Notes: generated from the sequence alone by a model not told the origin. Positions 1 through 11,345 are shown, numbered from the stretch's first letter. The stretch is 64,000 bases of DNA from Fodinibius salsisoli (GCF_026229185.1 NZ_JAGGJA010000005.1:294913-358912), one strand, 5' to 3'. Numbers and translations: made by a program.

Positions 1-121
1 GCGCGAAGGCATGCGATAATATAACGATGACGAGACTTAAGCTTTTGATGGTTCATCCTTAACTATTATTATTAATCGCTTAATATAAGACGACTATTAA
101 CATTGCAACAGAAGGAAATTA

Positions 122-2077
122 GTGGTCAATAATTATCTCAAAAGGTTTTGTATTCTGTGCCTGTTATGGAGTTGGAGTTATCCTGCTACTTCATTGGCAA
201 AGGGAGAGGAGTTGCCTGAGGAGAAGGCCAGTCAGGTCTGGAATTTGGATATTGAGGGAAATGAGGCCTTTTCGGACATTATTATTAAGGATCAGATAGC
301 CACCGACGCCTTTTCATTTTGGGAAAAGCTAAAGTTCTGGGATCGATCCGGTCATGAGTTAGATCAGCTGGAAGTGAAGAAGGATGTCATCCGTATTCAA
401 AATTATTACAGTCGGCGTGGCTTTCCCAAAGTAAAAGTCCGTTACCGTATTGAGGAAGGAAACAAATCATGGAAGAAAAAGGTCGTTTTTGTTGTTCGGG
501 AACAGCAGCCTATACGAATAGCAAGTATTGAATTTAGTTTTCAGGAGAAAAAGTACCAGGATAGCGTCTTGGAAGATCATCGTTTCCAGCGGACCGAAGC
601 CCGAAGTGAATATCAGCCAAAGGGGATCTACGAAACGATTAAAAGGGGAGAGGTCGTAAGCAGTTATGTGCAAACGCTCCAAAATATGGGCTTTGCTTAT
701 GCCGAAGTTTCGGTTAACGCCCGGGTTGATACTGCTCGTTTTTCCGCCGATCTAACCATCGACTTGGATCTGGGTCCCTTGACCTATTTAAATGATGTAT
801 CTGTAGGGGGTGATAGTACGATTAGTGATGGATATGTAGTTCGTGAATCTGGACTGAGAAAAGGAAACCAATATAGTCTTGATGCCATACAAGAAGCACA
901 GCGCGAAATTTTTAACCATCACTTATTTCGTTTTGCAACCATTAATATCCCGAAGCAAGAGCAAGATTCTACCCTGGATCTTTCTATACAAGTACACGAA
1001 AATAAATTACGTACCATTGAGGCTTCGGCAGGTTTTGGAACCGATGAATATTTGCGTGGGCAAGTAGGATGGACCCATCGTAATGTCTTAGGCAAAGGGC
1101 ATCAATTTACCAGTACCCTTAAGGCCTCATACATCGAGCAGACTATTAACCTGGATTATCTTTTGCCTTACGTTTTTAATACGAAGAGCAGCTTTGTTAT
1201 TTCACCTTTTGCCCAGCATCTGTTGGAGGAAAGTTATGAACTCTCACGTATGGGAATCACCAACAGTTTAATTTATCGGTATAGCCGTAATGTAACCGGT
1301 TCGCTATCCTACCAGTTTACCAGGAATACCGAACTCTCCCAGCAGCAGGATGAGAGCCTGCCCGACACCACACAGAATTATAATCTGTCCTCCATCCAGC
1401 TAAGCGGCTATTATAATCAAGGCTTTGGACGGCGCAGTCAGCAGGGATGGGTGGTACAGCCTTATGCCGAAATATCGGGTTTCTTGGGGACTTCTACCTT
1501 TCAATTTCAGAAGCTATCGCTTGATATCCGTCGGTACACTCCACTTACATCCACAACAACGCTGGCAACTCGGCTACAGGGAGGTAAAGTGTTTGCAGCG
1601 CAGGAAGACTCGCTCCCCAATAATATCCGTTACTACGTAGGCGGAACCAACTCAGTGCGTGGATGGAGCCGCTACCAACTGGGGCCCAAGCGCATAGTAA
1701 CTGATAGTATTGACACGGGCAATGGAGAAGCCGATAGTACGTTTTTTAGCCGGTATATACCCACCGGTGGACGCACTTTTGTGGCATTTAATGTTGAGGT
1801 CCGCCAGGATATTGATCCCCTTATTAATAATTTTGGGCTAACGGCTTTTTTGGATGGAGGACAGGTATGGCGAAAACATCCGGATATAGACTCGCGACCG
1901 CTGCAGTTTAGTGTCGGAGGCGGCGTGCGGTACGAATCACCTATTGGACCAGTCAGGCTGGATGTCGGATATAAAATTAATCCCTCAGATGCTGACCTTA
2001 ACAGGTATCGGGGACGTAGTCATGGCAACGCCTGGGATCGTATTGGCATTCATGTAAGTATTGGGCAAGCATTTTAA
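122..2077 (+). CDS. BamA/TamA-family outer-membrane assembly protein
   Basis: Omp85-superfamily protein of 651 aa, expected in the outer membrane, where such proteins insert or translocate envelope proteins. Residues 1-26 look like a signal peptide (hydrophobic core, then SLAKG). POTRA-like repeats fill about residues 35-300, followed by a C-terminal beta-barrel. The barrel carries the family VRGW motif near residue 513, and the protein ends in Phe as expected for BAM substrates. The start is GTG with GAAGGAAA just upstream. The stop overlaps the next start by one base, so it is cotranscribed with the tamB-like gene. That pairing favours TamA over BamA, but the distinction is inferred. Known BamA proteins are usually longer (about 800 aa). 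Confidence 0.88.
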   Translation: MVNNYLKRFCILCLLWSWSYPATSLAKGEELPEEKASQVWNLDIEGNEAFSDIIIKDQIATDAFSFWEKLKFWDRSGHELDQLEVKKDVIRIQNYYSRRGFPKVKVRYRIEEGNKSWKKKVVFVVREQQPIRIASIEFSFQEKKYQDSVLEDHRFQRTEARSEYQPKGIYETIKRGEVVSSYVQTLQNMGFAYAEVSVNARVDTARFSADLTIDLDLGPLTYLNDVSVGGDSTISDGYVVRESGLRKGNQYSLDAIQEAQREIFNHHLFRFATINIPKQEQDSTLDLSIQVHENKLRTIEASAGFGTDEYLRGQVGWTHRNVLGKGHQFTSTLKASYIEQTINLDYLLPYVFNTKSSFVISPFAQHLLEESYELSRMGITNSLIYRYSRNVTGSLSYQFTRNTELSQQQDESLPDTTQNYNLSSIQLSGYYNQGFGRRSQQGWVVQPYAEISGFLGTSTFQFQKLSLDIRRYTPLTSTTTLATRLQGGKVFAAQEDSLPNNIRYYVGGTNSVRGWSRYQLGPKRIVTDSIDTGNGEADSTFFSRYIPTGGRTFVAFNVEVRQDIDPLINNFGLTAFLDGGQVWRKHPDIDSRPLQFSVGGGVRYESPIGPVRLDVGYKINPSDADLNRYRGRSHGNAWDRIGIHVSIGQAF

Positions 2078-5000
2078 TGAACAAAAAATCGAAACATAAT
2101 TCGCAGAGAAACACACGCCGCAAGTGGCCGTGGATATTGCTGTGTAGCCTGTTAGTTGTAGTGGCCCTGGCCCGCCTGGCCCTGATGACCGATCCCGTCC
2201 ACCAATGGATTAAACAGGCCATCGTCAGTGCTGCCGGAGAACAGCTCGCGCCCGAACTTTCGATTGGTAATATCTCAGGGGATCTCTGGAAAGGAGCTAC
2301 GCTGAGCGATGTGCAGCTGAGGGCGGATCGCCCCATTGCATCCATTGATACCGTGCAGGTAGAATATAACGTCTGGAGTTATTTTGGTGAAGCCCTGGAG
2401 ATAAAGAAAGTCCGAGTGGTAAATCCTTTATTAACGCTGAGGCAGGAAACAGACAGCAGCTGGAATGTTCAGCACTGGATGAAAGATACAGGTACAGCGC
2501 AAGATACTACAGGAGGAACATTCCCCTTTGTTCTATCAGATCTGTTGATTGAAAAAGGGAAGTTTGAGGTGGGGATGCTTCAGCTACCCCAGGATTCTTC
2601 GATCCTTATTGATGAATTGAACTTATCCAGCCGAATAGCCAATTACGGAAAGAGCTACGAAGCAAGTCTCCGTTCCCTGACTTTTAATGTCCAAAATACC
2701 AACATTGATGCACCGATCACTATTGAAACCGCGGCAGAAGCAGATTCTTCATCAATAACACTGGAAAAACTGGCGGTTGCCACTGGTCACAGTCTGTTGA
2801 ATGCTTCGGGTCAGGCCCATTTGGCTGATTCTACCGCGCATTTTCAGGCAGAAGCCTCTCCCGTGGGGTGGCAGGATCTCGCCGCTTACGCCCAGACGCT
2901 CCCGATTCGCGAAGACATTAACATGTCGATAGACCTTAAGGGGACGGTCCCTGATTTTGAATTGGCTCTTAGAGCTCATGCAGAAGGTATTGAAAATGTT
3001 TTTCTGCAAAGTCATTTTGAATATGATTCGACCCTAACACTGACCACCTTTCAGTTATCAGCAGGGCAACTTGACCTGCAATCATTTACCGGCGATACGT
3101 CGATGCCCAGTATCAGGAACCTTCAGTTTCAGAGTCAGGGTCGTATTCCGTTAGAAGCGTATCAAGAATCCCAACTAGAGGGGACTCTGTTAGTGGAAGA
3201 TATAGGACTGGCTGAGTACCACCTGGATCGGCTCCAAGGGTCGTTCAATCTTCAAAACAATCGGGCCACTGTGGAGTTGATGCCTGCCAATGGCAAAGAG
3301 CAGCTAACTTTTTCTGCAGATATTTTCCGACTTTGGGATGAAGATCCCTTGCTTCAGATGAAGGCCGGGGGAACGAATCTTCATCCCCAAAATTGGCTGC
3401 CGGGAGAAACTTATACGGGGCGTTTATCATTTGAGGCCGCCATCGATGGCAACGGTTGGGTCCCAGAGGAGGAGTTATGGAAATACCAGCTGAATATAGA
3501 AGAAAGCCAGTTGATGGATCAGCAGATCGAGAGGGCTTCATTCAGCGGATTTTTTAACCAAAACAGGCTGACCAACCAATCCAAACTTACTGTGGGTCGG
3601 AGTAGGATCGGCCTGCAAGCAGAGGTAGGTAGGCTTCAGAACACTCCTGAATTCAACTATTCATTAACTGCGGATAGCGTGAATTTAGCTGATTTCACGG
3701 GCCTTGAAAGGTATACGTCTTCCATTACAGCAGAAGTGGAAGGGCGAGGCAGCGGGACATCACTTGAGGATCTTGATATGAAAGCCGGCCTGAAGATGGG
3801 TCCTTCCATCTTTAGGGGAGAGCGTATCCAAAAGATGGCGCTGGATGTACACATTGCCGACTCGGTGGTCTCCGTAAGCCAGGGGGTCGTGGAAAGCGAT
3901 ATTCTGGCCGGAACATTTACCAGCCGTATTCACATGGAGAATTTGTATGCTCCGGCGAATGTGGTAGATCTGGATATGCAACTGAAGGATATATCTTCGC
4001 TGGCGGCTATTGCAGAGGTAGATAAGTTACAAGCTGCGGGTTCCATACAGGGACAGTTAATACCCACGGGGCAGGATTCCGTAGCTTTTGAAAGCACGGT
4101 TGATATAACTGACTTCAATTATGACAATCAATTTTCTGCCCCCAAAATAGCTGGAGATTTACGTATTGATCTGGGGGAAGAACCCCAATATTCACTGGAT
4201 GTTGAGGTGCAAGATCCCACTGTGGCTTCAATGGAACTGCAAAATATTAGGCTCAAAACTGATGGCCAGTTTGCAGAACATATAAGGGGCTCTTTTGACC
4301 TTCAGCTGGCCGGTCGGGGGAAAGACCAGATTAGTCAGGCTGGTAATTATTCACTGGGTGAGGATACAACGGCTATATCGTTATCCAAATTCGATTTAAC
4401 CACCGATTTGCGAACGCTTTCCTTGCAACGTCCATTTCATGCGATGGTGGAGAAGGGGGTTATTCAGACAGATACACTGCACCTGAGTACTCCGGATAAT
4501 TCAGCCTTCATGGAACTGGCCGTTCCCTATGCCGATAGTTTTCACCAAAAGGGATATTTTAAAGCGAAGGAATTAAACCTAAAGGCTATTCAGGATGGTA
4601 TTTTACATGAGTCATATTTTACGGGCATCCTCTCCGGGGAGTTCCAGGTGGATCGTACGGATACCAGCATGACGGCCTCCAGTGACGTCGTGATGTCTGA
4701 CTTGATGTATGAGGAGACAAAGCTGGATACCTTGCGATTGCAGGGGGATATTGAGAATGAAAACCTTGTCGGTATGATGGCATTACATCAGCATGGAGAT
4801 TTGATTGCCGAAGGGAACCTGGATATTCCTTTTAAAGTCAAGGATCCGGATCAGTTACGAGACAACTTTTTCGAGCGTCCGGTGAGCGGAGCCTTACAGC
4901 TTCATGCGGTTAAATTGAGTCGTTTTAGTACACTATTAGAACAATGGGGTTATGAAAATACGAAGGGGACATTGCAGTTTGATGGTCAGTTGAAAGGAAA

Positions 5001-6546
5001 AGCTGGTCAGCCGGAACTTAATGCCGCCCTGAAGCTTAGGGAGGCCGAACTTTCGGGAGTGCCTATCGATTCGCTGATCGCTTCTGTAGAATACGACCAC
5101 CAGGAATCGAGCCTTGGGTTAAACGCCACGCTCACCTCACTCAAACAGAAAGCCCTTGAGGCAAATGCCCTAATGCCACTGGAGGTTGATCTGCGGAAAT
5201 GGGCGGTAGGATTACCCGATCCTCAGGATAGTATTTCGGTAAACATCCAAACTAATCAGTTCAATCTACGGGCCTTAAATGACTTTTTGGATCGTAGTGT
5301 GACCCGCGATTTAAAGGGAGAAGTGAATGGTCAGGTTCAGATCAGCGGTCCCCGTGAAAACCTGCAGGCTGAGGGCAATATTACGCTTGCTGGTGGAGCA
5401 GTTCGAGTTGTTGATGCAGGCATACGGTTAGAAAATATGCAGTCTGCGATCCAATTTAAGCCAGATCGGGTAGAGTTGACTAACCTGCAAATAAACAGCG
5501 GTAGAGGAAGGTTGAATGCACAAGGAGTTTTGGCCCTGGAGCAATTAGTCCCCGGTGATATTGACCTCAAGATTCAGGCCGAAAACTTTAAGGCAGCCAA
5601 CACCGAAGAATATAATGGCATTGTTAATCTGGATCTGGAGGTGGATGGTGAAGTTTCTAAACCACATTTGAGTGGTTCCGTCGATATTGTCAATGGATTC
5701 GTGAAGCTTGATAACTTTGGCGAAAAATCGGTGGAAGAAGTGAGCTTGGATACTACATTAAATGCTGAGCCTAACATCAGTCTGTATGATTCCCTCAGCA
5801 TGGACATGGACATCAATTTTAATAGACGATTCTGGGTACGGAACCAGCGTTATTTAGAAATGGAACTTGAGCTGGATGGCCAGATTGATGTGCTCAAAGA
5901 TACGGGTAAAGATTTGCAGATCTTTGGAACCTTGACGACGGCTAATGGATATGCTGAACCCTTGGGCAAACGATTTGAGCTGGAGGAAGGGGTACTGGCT
6001 TTTTCAGGTCCACCGGATAATCCCCAGGTAAATGTTCGAACGCTTTATGAACCACCACAGGCGGAGCAGGAAATTAAGATTTGGTATGTCATTGAAGGCA
6101 CGGTGGAAGAACCGAAATTTAAATACGAGAGCAGCCCGCAGATGGACTTGGCCGGCATCATCAGTTATACGCTCTTTGGGCAACCTTTTTATAAGTTGAA
6201 TCCTGCTGAGCAGTCGGTAGCCAGCACCAGCAGTAACAATACCGCCGCTGATTTTGCAGTAGAAGTGCTGTTGGATAGAGTAGAAGCCTTGGCTACACGT
6301 CGGCTGGGTATTGATGTAGTGCGTATCGAACAGACCAGGATAGGCGGGGAGAGTGGTACATCCATCACAACCGGATGGTATATTAATCCCAAAGTATTTT
6401 TTGCCATCCAAAATGTGATTACGGGTTCAACGCCAACGACGGGCTTCTTCCTGGAATATTACTTGAAACAAAACCTAAAGCTCATCCTCAGCCAGGGGAA
6501 TGACAACCGCCAGGGCGTAGACGTGCAGTGGGAGCATGATTATTGA
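2077..6546 (+). CDS. tamB: TamB-like translocation/assembly module protein (DUF490)
   Basis: Very long periplasmic protein (1489 aa) with one N-terminal transmembrane anchor (about residues 19-38). It then consists almost entirely of AsmA/TamB-type beta-rich segments, and a DUF490-like C-terminal region occupies roughly residues 1130-1489. TamB proteins span the periplasm and work with an Omp85 partner in outer-membrane protein insertion or phospholipid transport. The start codon overlaps the stop of the preceding Omp85 gene (TAATG), a strong sign of translational coupling. Length fits the family. The exact transported substrate cannot be read from sequence. Confidence 0.9.
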   Translation: MNKKSKHNSQRNTRRKWPWILLCSLLVVVALARLALMTDPVHQWIKQAIVSAAGEQLAPELSIGNISGDLWKGATLSDVQLRADRPIASIDTVQVEYNVWSYFGEALEIKKVRVVNPLLTLRQETDSSWNVQHWMKDTGTAQDTTGGTFPFVLSDLLIEKGKFEVGMLQLPQDSSILIDELNLSSRIANYGKSYEASLRSLTFNVQNTNIDAPITIETAAEADSSSITLEKLAVATGHSLLNASGQAHLADSTAHFQAEASPVGWQDLAAYAQTLPIREDINMSIDLKGTVPDFELALRAHAEGIENVFLQSHFEYDSTLTLTTFQLSAGQLDLQSFTGDTSMPSIRNLQFQSQGRIPLEAYQESQLEGTLLVEDIGLAEYHLDRLQGSFNLQNNRATVELMPANGKEQLTFSADIFRLWDEDPLLQMKAGGTNLHPQNWLPGETYTGRLSFEAAIDGNGWVPEEELWKYQLNIEESQLMDQQIERASFSGFFNQNRLTNQSKLTVGRSRIGLQAEVGRLQNTPEFNYSLTADSVNLADFTGLERYTSSITAEVEGRGSGTSLEDLDMKAGLKMGPSIFRGERIQKMALDVHIADSVVSVSQGVVESDILAGTFTSRIHMENLYAPANVVDLDMQLKDISSLAAIAEVDKLQAAGSIQGQLIPTGQDSVAFESTVDITDFNYDNQFSAPKIAGDLRIDLGEEPQYSLDVEVQDPTVASMELQNIRLKTDGQFAEHIRGSFDLQLAGRGKDQISQAGNYSLGEDTTAISLSKFDLTTDLRTLSLQRPFHAMVEKGVIQTDTLHLSTPDNSAFMELAVPYADSFHQKGYFKAKELNLKAIQDGILHESYFTGILSGEFQVDRTDTSMTASSDVVMSDLMYEETKLDTLRLQGDIENENLVGMMALHQHGDLIAEGNLDIPFKVKDPDQLRDNFFERPVSGALQLHAVKLSRFSTLLEQWGYENTKGTLQFDGQLKGKAGQPELNAALKLREAELSGVPIDSLIASVEYDHQESSLGLNATLTSLKQKALEANALMPLEVDLRKWAVGLPDPQDSISVNIQTNQFNLRALNDFLDRSVTRDLKGEVNGQVQISGPRENLQAEGNITLAGGAVRVVDAGIRLENMQSAIQFKPDRVELTNLQINSGRGRLNAQGVLALEQLVPGDIDLKIQAENFKAANTEEYNGIVNLDLEVDGEVSKPHLSGSVDIVNGFVKLDNFGEKSVEEVSLDTTLNAEPNISLYDSLSMDMDINFNRRFWVRNQRYLEMELELDGQIDVLKDTGKDLQIFGTLTTANGYAEPLGKRFELEEGVLAFSGPPDNPQVNVRTLYEPPQAEQEIKIWYVIEGTVEEPKFKYESSPQMDLAGIISYTLFGQPFYKLNPAEQSVASTSSNNTAADFAVEVLLDRVEALATRRLGIDVVRIEQTRIGGESGTSITTGWYINPKVFFAIQNVITGSTPTTGFFLEYYLKQNLKLILSQGNDNRQGVDVQWEHDY

Positions 6547-6700
6547 TGGAGCTATGAGTTTTGAGTAATGAGTTATGGGTAGGTGAGTAGTGAGTATTGA
6601 GTTTCAAGGAATGAGTTTTAAAATTATGCTGGTACCACCTCCGTCGGGGATGGGTGGATAAATATTAAGTAGAAAGTTTTAAGTATTAAGTAGAAATCGA
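6547..6700. repeat. Degenerate short-phrase repeats after tamB
   Basis: The first part (6547-6625) is a run of imperfect GAGTTATGAGT/GAGTAGTGAGT phrases. A second part (about 6664-6695) repeats TTAAGTAGAAA. No coding potential was seen. Comparable low-complexity phrases occur at other gene ends in this window (7865-7918, 18297-18329, 37181-37254). Confidence 0.6.
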
Positions 6701-6711
6701 AGTATCTTGTC

Positions 6712-6732
6712 ATTCCGAACTTGTTTCGGAAT
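6712..6732. repeat. Perfect palindrome, arms ATTCCGAA/TTCGGAAT
   Basis: Two 8-base arms, ATTCCGAA and TTCGGAAT, are separated by CTTGT. The palindrome lies 28 bases before the aminopeptidase start. It has no T-run, so it reads as a short interspersed REP-like repeat rather than a terminator. Confidence 0.7.
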
Positions 6733-6760
6733 CTACGTGCCAAGAAAAACAGATAGTATA

Positions 6761-7864
6761 ATGTACAGTAACGAAGATCAACAGTTAGCAAAGAAAATAT
6801 TAAACTATAGCTGTGAGCTACAAGAAGGCCAAAACGTGATGCTCCAGCTGGTAGGGTTGAACGGAATCGGTTTATTGCGGGCACTCGTTGAAGAGACCCG
6901 CGCCATGAACGCCCATCCGTTTGTTCAGATTGAAGATACCGAGATTCAACGTGTACTCGCTGAGACGGGCGACAAAGCTTTTTGGAAGAATCAGGCAAAG
7001 GTCGATCAGCTGCCACTGATGAAAAATATGGATGCCTTTGTAGGTATTCGCGCTTCGCTGAATATCTATGAGCAGGCCAACGTAAGCAAAAAAGCCAATA
7101 AGGCCTACGCCGATTATTTTGCCGATCCGGTGCATTTTAAAGAGCGGGTCAACAACACCAACTGGGTGGTGCTCCGTTACCCTTCAGAGGCTTTTGCCAT
7201 GAACGCCCGGATGCCAACACAGAAATTTCGCGAGTTTTATTACAAGGCATGTTTGCTGGATTACAGCGAACTGGAGGAAGCAATGAAGCCACTGCAGTCC
7301 CGACTGGAAGAAACAGACAAAATTCAGCTCAAGGGCGAAGGCACTGATATCGAGTTTTCGGTCAAGGGACAAACCTGGATTCCCTGCTTTGGCAAGCGAA
7401 ATATTCCGGATGGAGAGCTTTTTTCATCCCCCATCCGCTCCTCAGTTAATGGACACATTAGCTATGCCCCGAGCGTATACCAGGGCAAGCCGTTCGAGTT
7501 TGTGAAACTGGAAGTGCGCGACGGGGTGGTCATCGATTTTGAATCATCCGACGATGAATCTCTTGAAGAAATCCTGGATACCGATGCCGGGGCTCGCCAG
7601 TTTGGAGAGTTCAGTTTTGGCTTGAATCCAATTATTGAGGAGCCGATGTACGACATCCTGTTTGATGAAAAAATATATGGTTCCAATCACCTTACGCTTG
7701 GTAATGACTACGAAATTGCGCCCAACGGAAACGAAAGCAACATCCACTGGGACCTGGTTTGCATTGGTGCCGATGTGTACCTCGATGGCGAGAAAGTGCG
7801 CGAGGGGCGTACGTTCATTGCTGATGACTTGAAAGGATTGAACCCGGAAAAGCTGTTGCAGTGA
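6761..7864 (+). CDS. M29-family metalloaminopeptidase
   Basis: Cytoplasmic leaf-off peptidase of the thermophilic aminopeptidase (AmpS/PepS) family, which removes N-terminal residues using a two-metal centre. The 367 aa length fits the family. Conserved late motifs are visible: EEPMYD, the NHLTLG segment and the IHWDLV segment that supplies His/Asp metal ligands. I chose the ATG at 6761 because the in-frame extension to 6707 runs through the palindromic repeat and has no ribosome site. It converges with clpB; the 55 bases between them hold an imperfect inverted repeat. Confidence 0.88.
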   Translation: MYSNEDQQLAKKILNYSCELQEGQNVMLQLVGLNGIGLLRALVEETRAMNAHPFVQIEDTEIQRVLAETGDKAFWKNQAKVDQLPLMKNMDAFVGIRASLNIYEQANVSKKANKAYADYFADPVHFKERVNNTNWVVLRYPSEAFAMNARMPTQKFREFYYKACLLDYSELEEAMKPLQSRLEETDKIQLKGEGTDIEFSVKGQTWIPCFGKRNIPDGELFSSPIRSSVNGHISYAPSVYQGKPFEFVKLEVRDGVVIDFESSDDESLEEILDTDAGARQFGEFSFGLNPIIEEPMYDILFDEKIYGSNHLTLGNDYEIAPNGNESNIHWDLVCIGADVYLDGEKVREGRTFIADDLKGLNPEKLLQ

Positions 7865-7918
7865 ACAGTAAGGCAGTAATTTAAACTGATCACTGCCTAC
7901 TGCTAACTGTATACTGCT
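7865..7918. repeat. Imperfect inverted/phrase repeat between convergent genes
   Basis: ACAGTAAGGCAGT is answered by ACTGCCTACTG, and further CTGCT/ACTGT phrases follow. It could fold as a weak hairpin that ends transcription from either side, but it lacks a clean T-run. It also resembles the phrase repeats found elsewhere in the window. Confidence 0.4.
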
Positions 7919-10552
7919 TTAATCCGCCCAGGCTTCGGCATCATCAAATACTTGGGCAAATTCAATATGGCTGCCGTCGCTGGCGAGGGTAGCTTCATAC
8001 TCTACGGGATCCTCTTCTTCACGCTGAATCAGTTTTGTAGCCAGGCGGTTGGTAATCTCCGTCTGAATGAGTCGTTTCAACGGTCGTGCACCATAGACCG
8101 GATCGTATCCGCGTGTGCTCAGCCAGTCTTTGACTTTGTCGGTCAGGTTGACTTTTACATTGCGCTTGCCCAGCATCTCATGGACACGCTTAAGCTGGAT
8201 ATCCACAATTTTGCGCAGATGCTCTTGACTCAGCGGATGGAATACAATGATATCATCCACGCGGTTTAAGAACTCGGGACGTATCGTCTTTTTGAGTTGA
8301 TCAATGAGCTGGTCTTGCAGCTTGTTATACACCTCGTCGGTGAAGTTGCCACCCACTTCTTCGATCTTGTCAGAAATCAGGTGTGAGCCAATATTACTGG
8401 TCATAATGATGATGGTATTGGTGAAATCTACAGTCACACCTTTATTATCCGTCAGACGGCCCTCATCAAGCACCTGCAGCAGGATGTTAAACACATCCGG
8501 ATGGGCTTTTTCAATTTCATCCAGCAGGATGACTGAATAGGGCTGGCGACGGACGGCTTCCGTCAGTTGTCCACCTTCATCATATCCCACATATCCCGGA
8601 GGGGCACCCACCAGCCGGCTGACGCTATGCCGCTCCATATATTCACTCATGTCAATGCGGACCATAGCATTTTCGTTATTGAAGAGAAAGTCGGCCAGCG
8701 AGCGGGCCAGCTCTGTCTTCCCCACACCGGTAGAGCCGAGGAAAAAGAAAGACCCAATCGGTCGGTCTTCATCCTGGAGTCCGGCGCGCGAGCGGCGTAC
8801 AGCATTGGAGACGGCTTCAATAGCAGGGTCTTGTCCGACGACTCGTTTGTGAAGCTCTTCCTCCAGGTGCACCAGCTTTTGTCGTTCACTCTGCAGCATT
8901 TTGGTAACCGGGATGCCTGTCCACCGCGAGACAATGTCAGCTATATCTTCACCTTCGACCTCTTCTTTGAGCATGGCGCGTCCTTCCTGGATTTCAGCCA
9001 GCTTGTTTTCGGTTTCCTCAAGGTCCGTTTCCAGCTGATTGATCGTGCCATAGCGCAGCTCGGCGACTTTCTCATAATTGCCTTCACGCTCTGCCTTTTC
9101 AGCTTGGTTGCGGGTGGTTTCTATTGCTTGTTTGAGCTCGCGCGTTTTCTGGATATGTTCGCGTTCAGTATCCCACTGGGCCCGCATAGAGCTACGCTGC
9201 TCTTCAAGATTGGCCAGTTCTTTATTGATGCCTTCAATTTTAGTTTCGGCATTATCGCGTTTTAGCGCTTCTCGCTCAATTTCTAACTGACGGATTTGTC
9301 GCTCAATGCGATCGAGCTCTTCCGGCATAGAGTCAATTTCAAGACGTAGTCGCGAGGCGGCCTCGTCAATAAGGTCGATGGCTTTATCCGGAAGAAAACG
9401 ATCAGAGATATAGCGGTGTGACAGTTCGGCTGCGGCTACAATAGCACTGTCTGTAATACGAACGCCATGGTGCAGTTCGTACCGCTCTTGGAGTCCACGC
9501 AGGATGGAAACCGTATCTTCCACTGAAGGCTCCTGGATTTTTACGGTCTGCAGCCGTCGTTCCAGGGCTTTGTCCTTTTCGATGTATTTACGGTATTCGG
9601 CCAAAGTGGTGGCACCTATGGCATGCAACTCGCCCCGAGCCAATGAAGGCTTCAAAATGTTAGCAGCATCCATCGATCCTTCAGAAGCACCGGCCCCAAC
9701 CAAGGTGTGGATTTCATCAATAAAAAGGATAATCTGTCCGTCGGAATCCTGAACTTCATTAACAACTGCTTTCAGGCGTTCTTCGAATTCGCCACGGAAC
9801 TTGGTTCCGGCCATCAAGGCACCCATATCGAGTGCTACAATACGTTTGGATTTGAGCCCTTCTGGAACATCACCACGGTTGATACGAAGCGCCATCCCTT
9901 CAGCGATGGCGGTTTTACCGACACCGGGCTCGCCAATCAGTACGGGATTATTTTTCGTTCGCCGCGAAAGAATCTGCATGACACGACGGATTTCCTGGTC
10001 ACGGCCAATGACCGGATCCAGTTTGTTTTTTTCGGCTTCTTCGTTCAGATCGCGGGCATATTTTTTAAGAGCGTTGTACCGACTTTCAGCATTGGGATCG
10101 TCCACTTTTTGAGAGCCGCGTACATCCTGCATTACTTCCAGAACATGATCTTTAGTAACGCCCTGCTGTTTCAATTCCCGGCTGGCTTCGCTGTTGGTCG
10201 TAAGCATACCTACAAGCAAATGTTCGGAGCTAATGTATTCATCACCGAGCTCATCAGCGGATGATTGAGCGTGGTCGAACAACTCTTTGGAATCATTTGA
10301 TAAATACTGTCCGGAGACGGACGCTCCTTTTACAACAGGGAGCTTCGAAATGCGTTGCTCCATTGTTGTTTTAAGGTGAGGCAGACGCACGCCCACTTTA
10401 TTAAGAATCGTATTAATTACATTTTCGCTATCCGCCAGTAGTGCCAGCAAAATATGGGCAGGCGCCACCGCTTGATGGTTGTTGTTGGAGGCGAGCTCAA
10501 CAGCGGCTTGCACTGCCTTTTGAGCTTGAAGGGTAAATTTATCCAAATTCAT
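7919..10552 (-). CDS. clpB: ClpB disaggregase chaperone
   Basis: Hexameric AAA+ disaggregase (877 aa) that rescues aggregated proteins together with the DnaK system. The order is Clp N-domain (residues 1-150), first AAA+ module with Walker A GEPGVGKT and LFIDEIHTL, a coiled-coil middle domain (about 410-530, rich in E/R/K), second AAA+ module with GSTGVGKT and a C-terminal small domain. The long middle domain distinguishes ClpB from ClpA/ClpC. It begins the run of minus-strand stress genes in the first 18 kb. No CIRCE or other known heat-shock operator was recognised in the 256 bases upstream. Confidence 0.97.
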   Translation of the reverse strand: MNLDKFTLQAQKAVQAAVELASNNNHQAVAPAHILLALLADSENVINTILNKVGVRLPHLKTTMEQRISKLPVVKGASVSGQYLSNDSKELFDHAQSSADELGDEYISSEHLLVGMLTTNSEASRELKQQGVTKDHVLEVMQDVRGSQKVDDPNAESRYNALKKYARDLNEEAEKNKLDPVIGRDQEIRRVMQILSRRTKNNPVLIGEPGVGKTAIAEGMALRINRGDVPEGLKSKRIVALDMGALMAGTKFRGEFEERLKAVVNEVQDSDGQIILFIDEIHTLVGAGASEGSMDAANILKPSLARGELHAIGATTLAEYRKYIEKDKALERRLQTVKIQEPSVEDTVSILRGLQERYELHHGVRITDSAIVAAAELSHRYISDRFLPDKAIDLIDEAASRLRLEIDSMPEELDRIERQIRQLEIEREALKRDNAETKIEGINKELANLEEQRSSMRAQWDTEREHIQKTRELKQAIETTRNQAEKAEREGNYEKVAELRYGTINQLETDLEETENKLAEIQEGRAMLKEEVEGEDIADIVSRWTGIPVTKMLQSERQKLVHLEEELHKRVVGQDPAIEAVSNAVRRSRAGLQDEDRPIGSFFFLGSTGVGKTELARSLADFLFNNENAMVRIDMSEYMERHSVSRLVGAPPGYVGYDEGGQLTEAVRRQPYSVILLDEIEKAHPDVFNILLQVLDEGRLTDNKGVTVDFTNTIIIMTSNIGSHLISDKIEEVGGNFTDEVYNKLQDQLIDQLKKTIRPEFLNRVDDIIVFHPLSQEHLRKIVDIQLKRVHEMLGKRNVKVNLTDKVKDWLSTRGYDPVYGARPLKRLIQTEITNRLATKLIQREEEDPVEYEATLASDGSHIEFAQVFDDAEAWAD

Positions 10553-10808
10553 AATGCTGTAATCCCTGCGTTAAATTTCATAGTTTGTATTTTCTGTTAT
10601 TAAAGAAGCTAATATCATACCGCATTGTATATTATGTCTATTTTTCAGTGTTGGTCTGCCATAAAGATGATGGTCGGATCTCAGGGCTGCAACAATGATA
10701 TGAAGTCTGACATTTCTGAGTTGGTTTTGGCATCTTTGACAGCCTTTTGAAGTAATAGAACTATGAATTGAATCCTTGTATTGATAAAGGTATTAAAAAA
10801 GGGGATAT

Positions 10809-11345
10809 ATGAGAAAGGTAACGATTAATGATGTGACGCTCGAACTAAGCAAGGGCGATATTGCCAGTCAAAGCGATATTGAGGCCGTAGTCAATGCCGC
10901 TAATGCGCAGCTTAGGACTGGGGGCGGGGTAGCCGGAGCTATCCATCGGGCAGCCGGACCTGGTTTAACGGAAGAAACACGGTCTATGGCACCGATTAAG
11001 CCCGGAGAAGCGGTTATATCCGGAGGGCGTAACTTGCCTAATAAATATGTTATTCATTGCTTGGGTCCGGTGTATGGACGGGATAAGCCGGAAGATAAAC
11101 TGTTGGCTTTTTGTTATAAAAATGCCCTTAAGGTAGCCGAAGAGCATAAAATAAAAAGCATAGCTTTCCCGGCTATCTCAACGGGAGCTTTTGGATATCC
11201 CCCAACAGATGCAGCAGAAGTAGCCATTAAAACTATCCGAACTATAATCCCCAAATTACAATCGGTACACCTCATCCGCTTTGTGCTATGGGGTGAAGAT
11301 GCGATGCAAACCCACCAGGATGTGATGAGGCAAGTTTTTAAATAA
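10809..11345 (+). CDS. Macro-domain protein (ADP-ribose/O-acetyl-ADP-ribose hydrolase type)
   Basis: Single macro domain of 178 aa that binds ADP-ribose; bacterial homologues (YmdB type) hydrolyse O-acetyl-ADP-ribose or remove ADP-ribose from proteins. Visible motifs are VVNAAN, the GGGVAGAIH phosphate-binding loop and the FPAISTGAFGYP segment. AAAGGGGATAT precedes the ATG. It stands alone, divergent from clpB, with no ADP-ribosyltransferase partner visible nearby, so its target is unknown. Confidence 0.92.
   Translation: MRKVTINDVTLELSKGDIASQSDIEAVVNAANAQLRTGGGVAGAIHRAAGPGLTEETRSMAPIKPGEAVISGGRNLPNKYVIHCLGPVYGRDKPEDKLLAFCYKNALKVAEEHKIKSIAFPAISTGAFGYPPTDAAEVAIKTIRTIIPKLQSVHLIRFVLWGEDAMQTHQDVMRQVFK

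Noticed and set aside
8567..9265. Plus-strand frame inside clpB
   Set aside because: clpB on the minus strand covers the same bases with full domain content.
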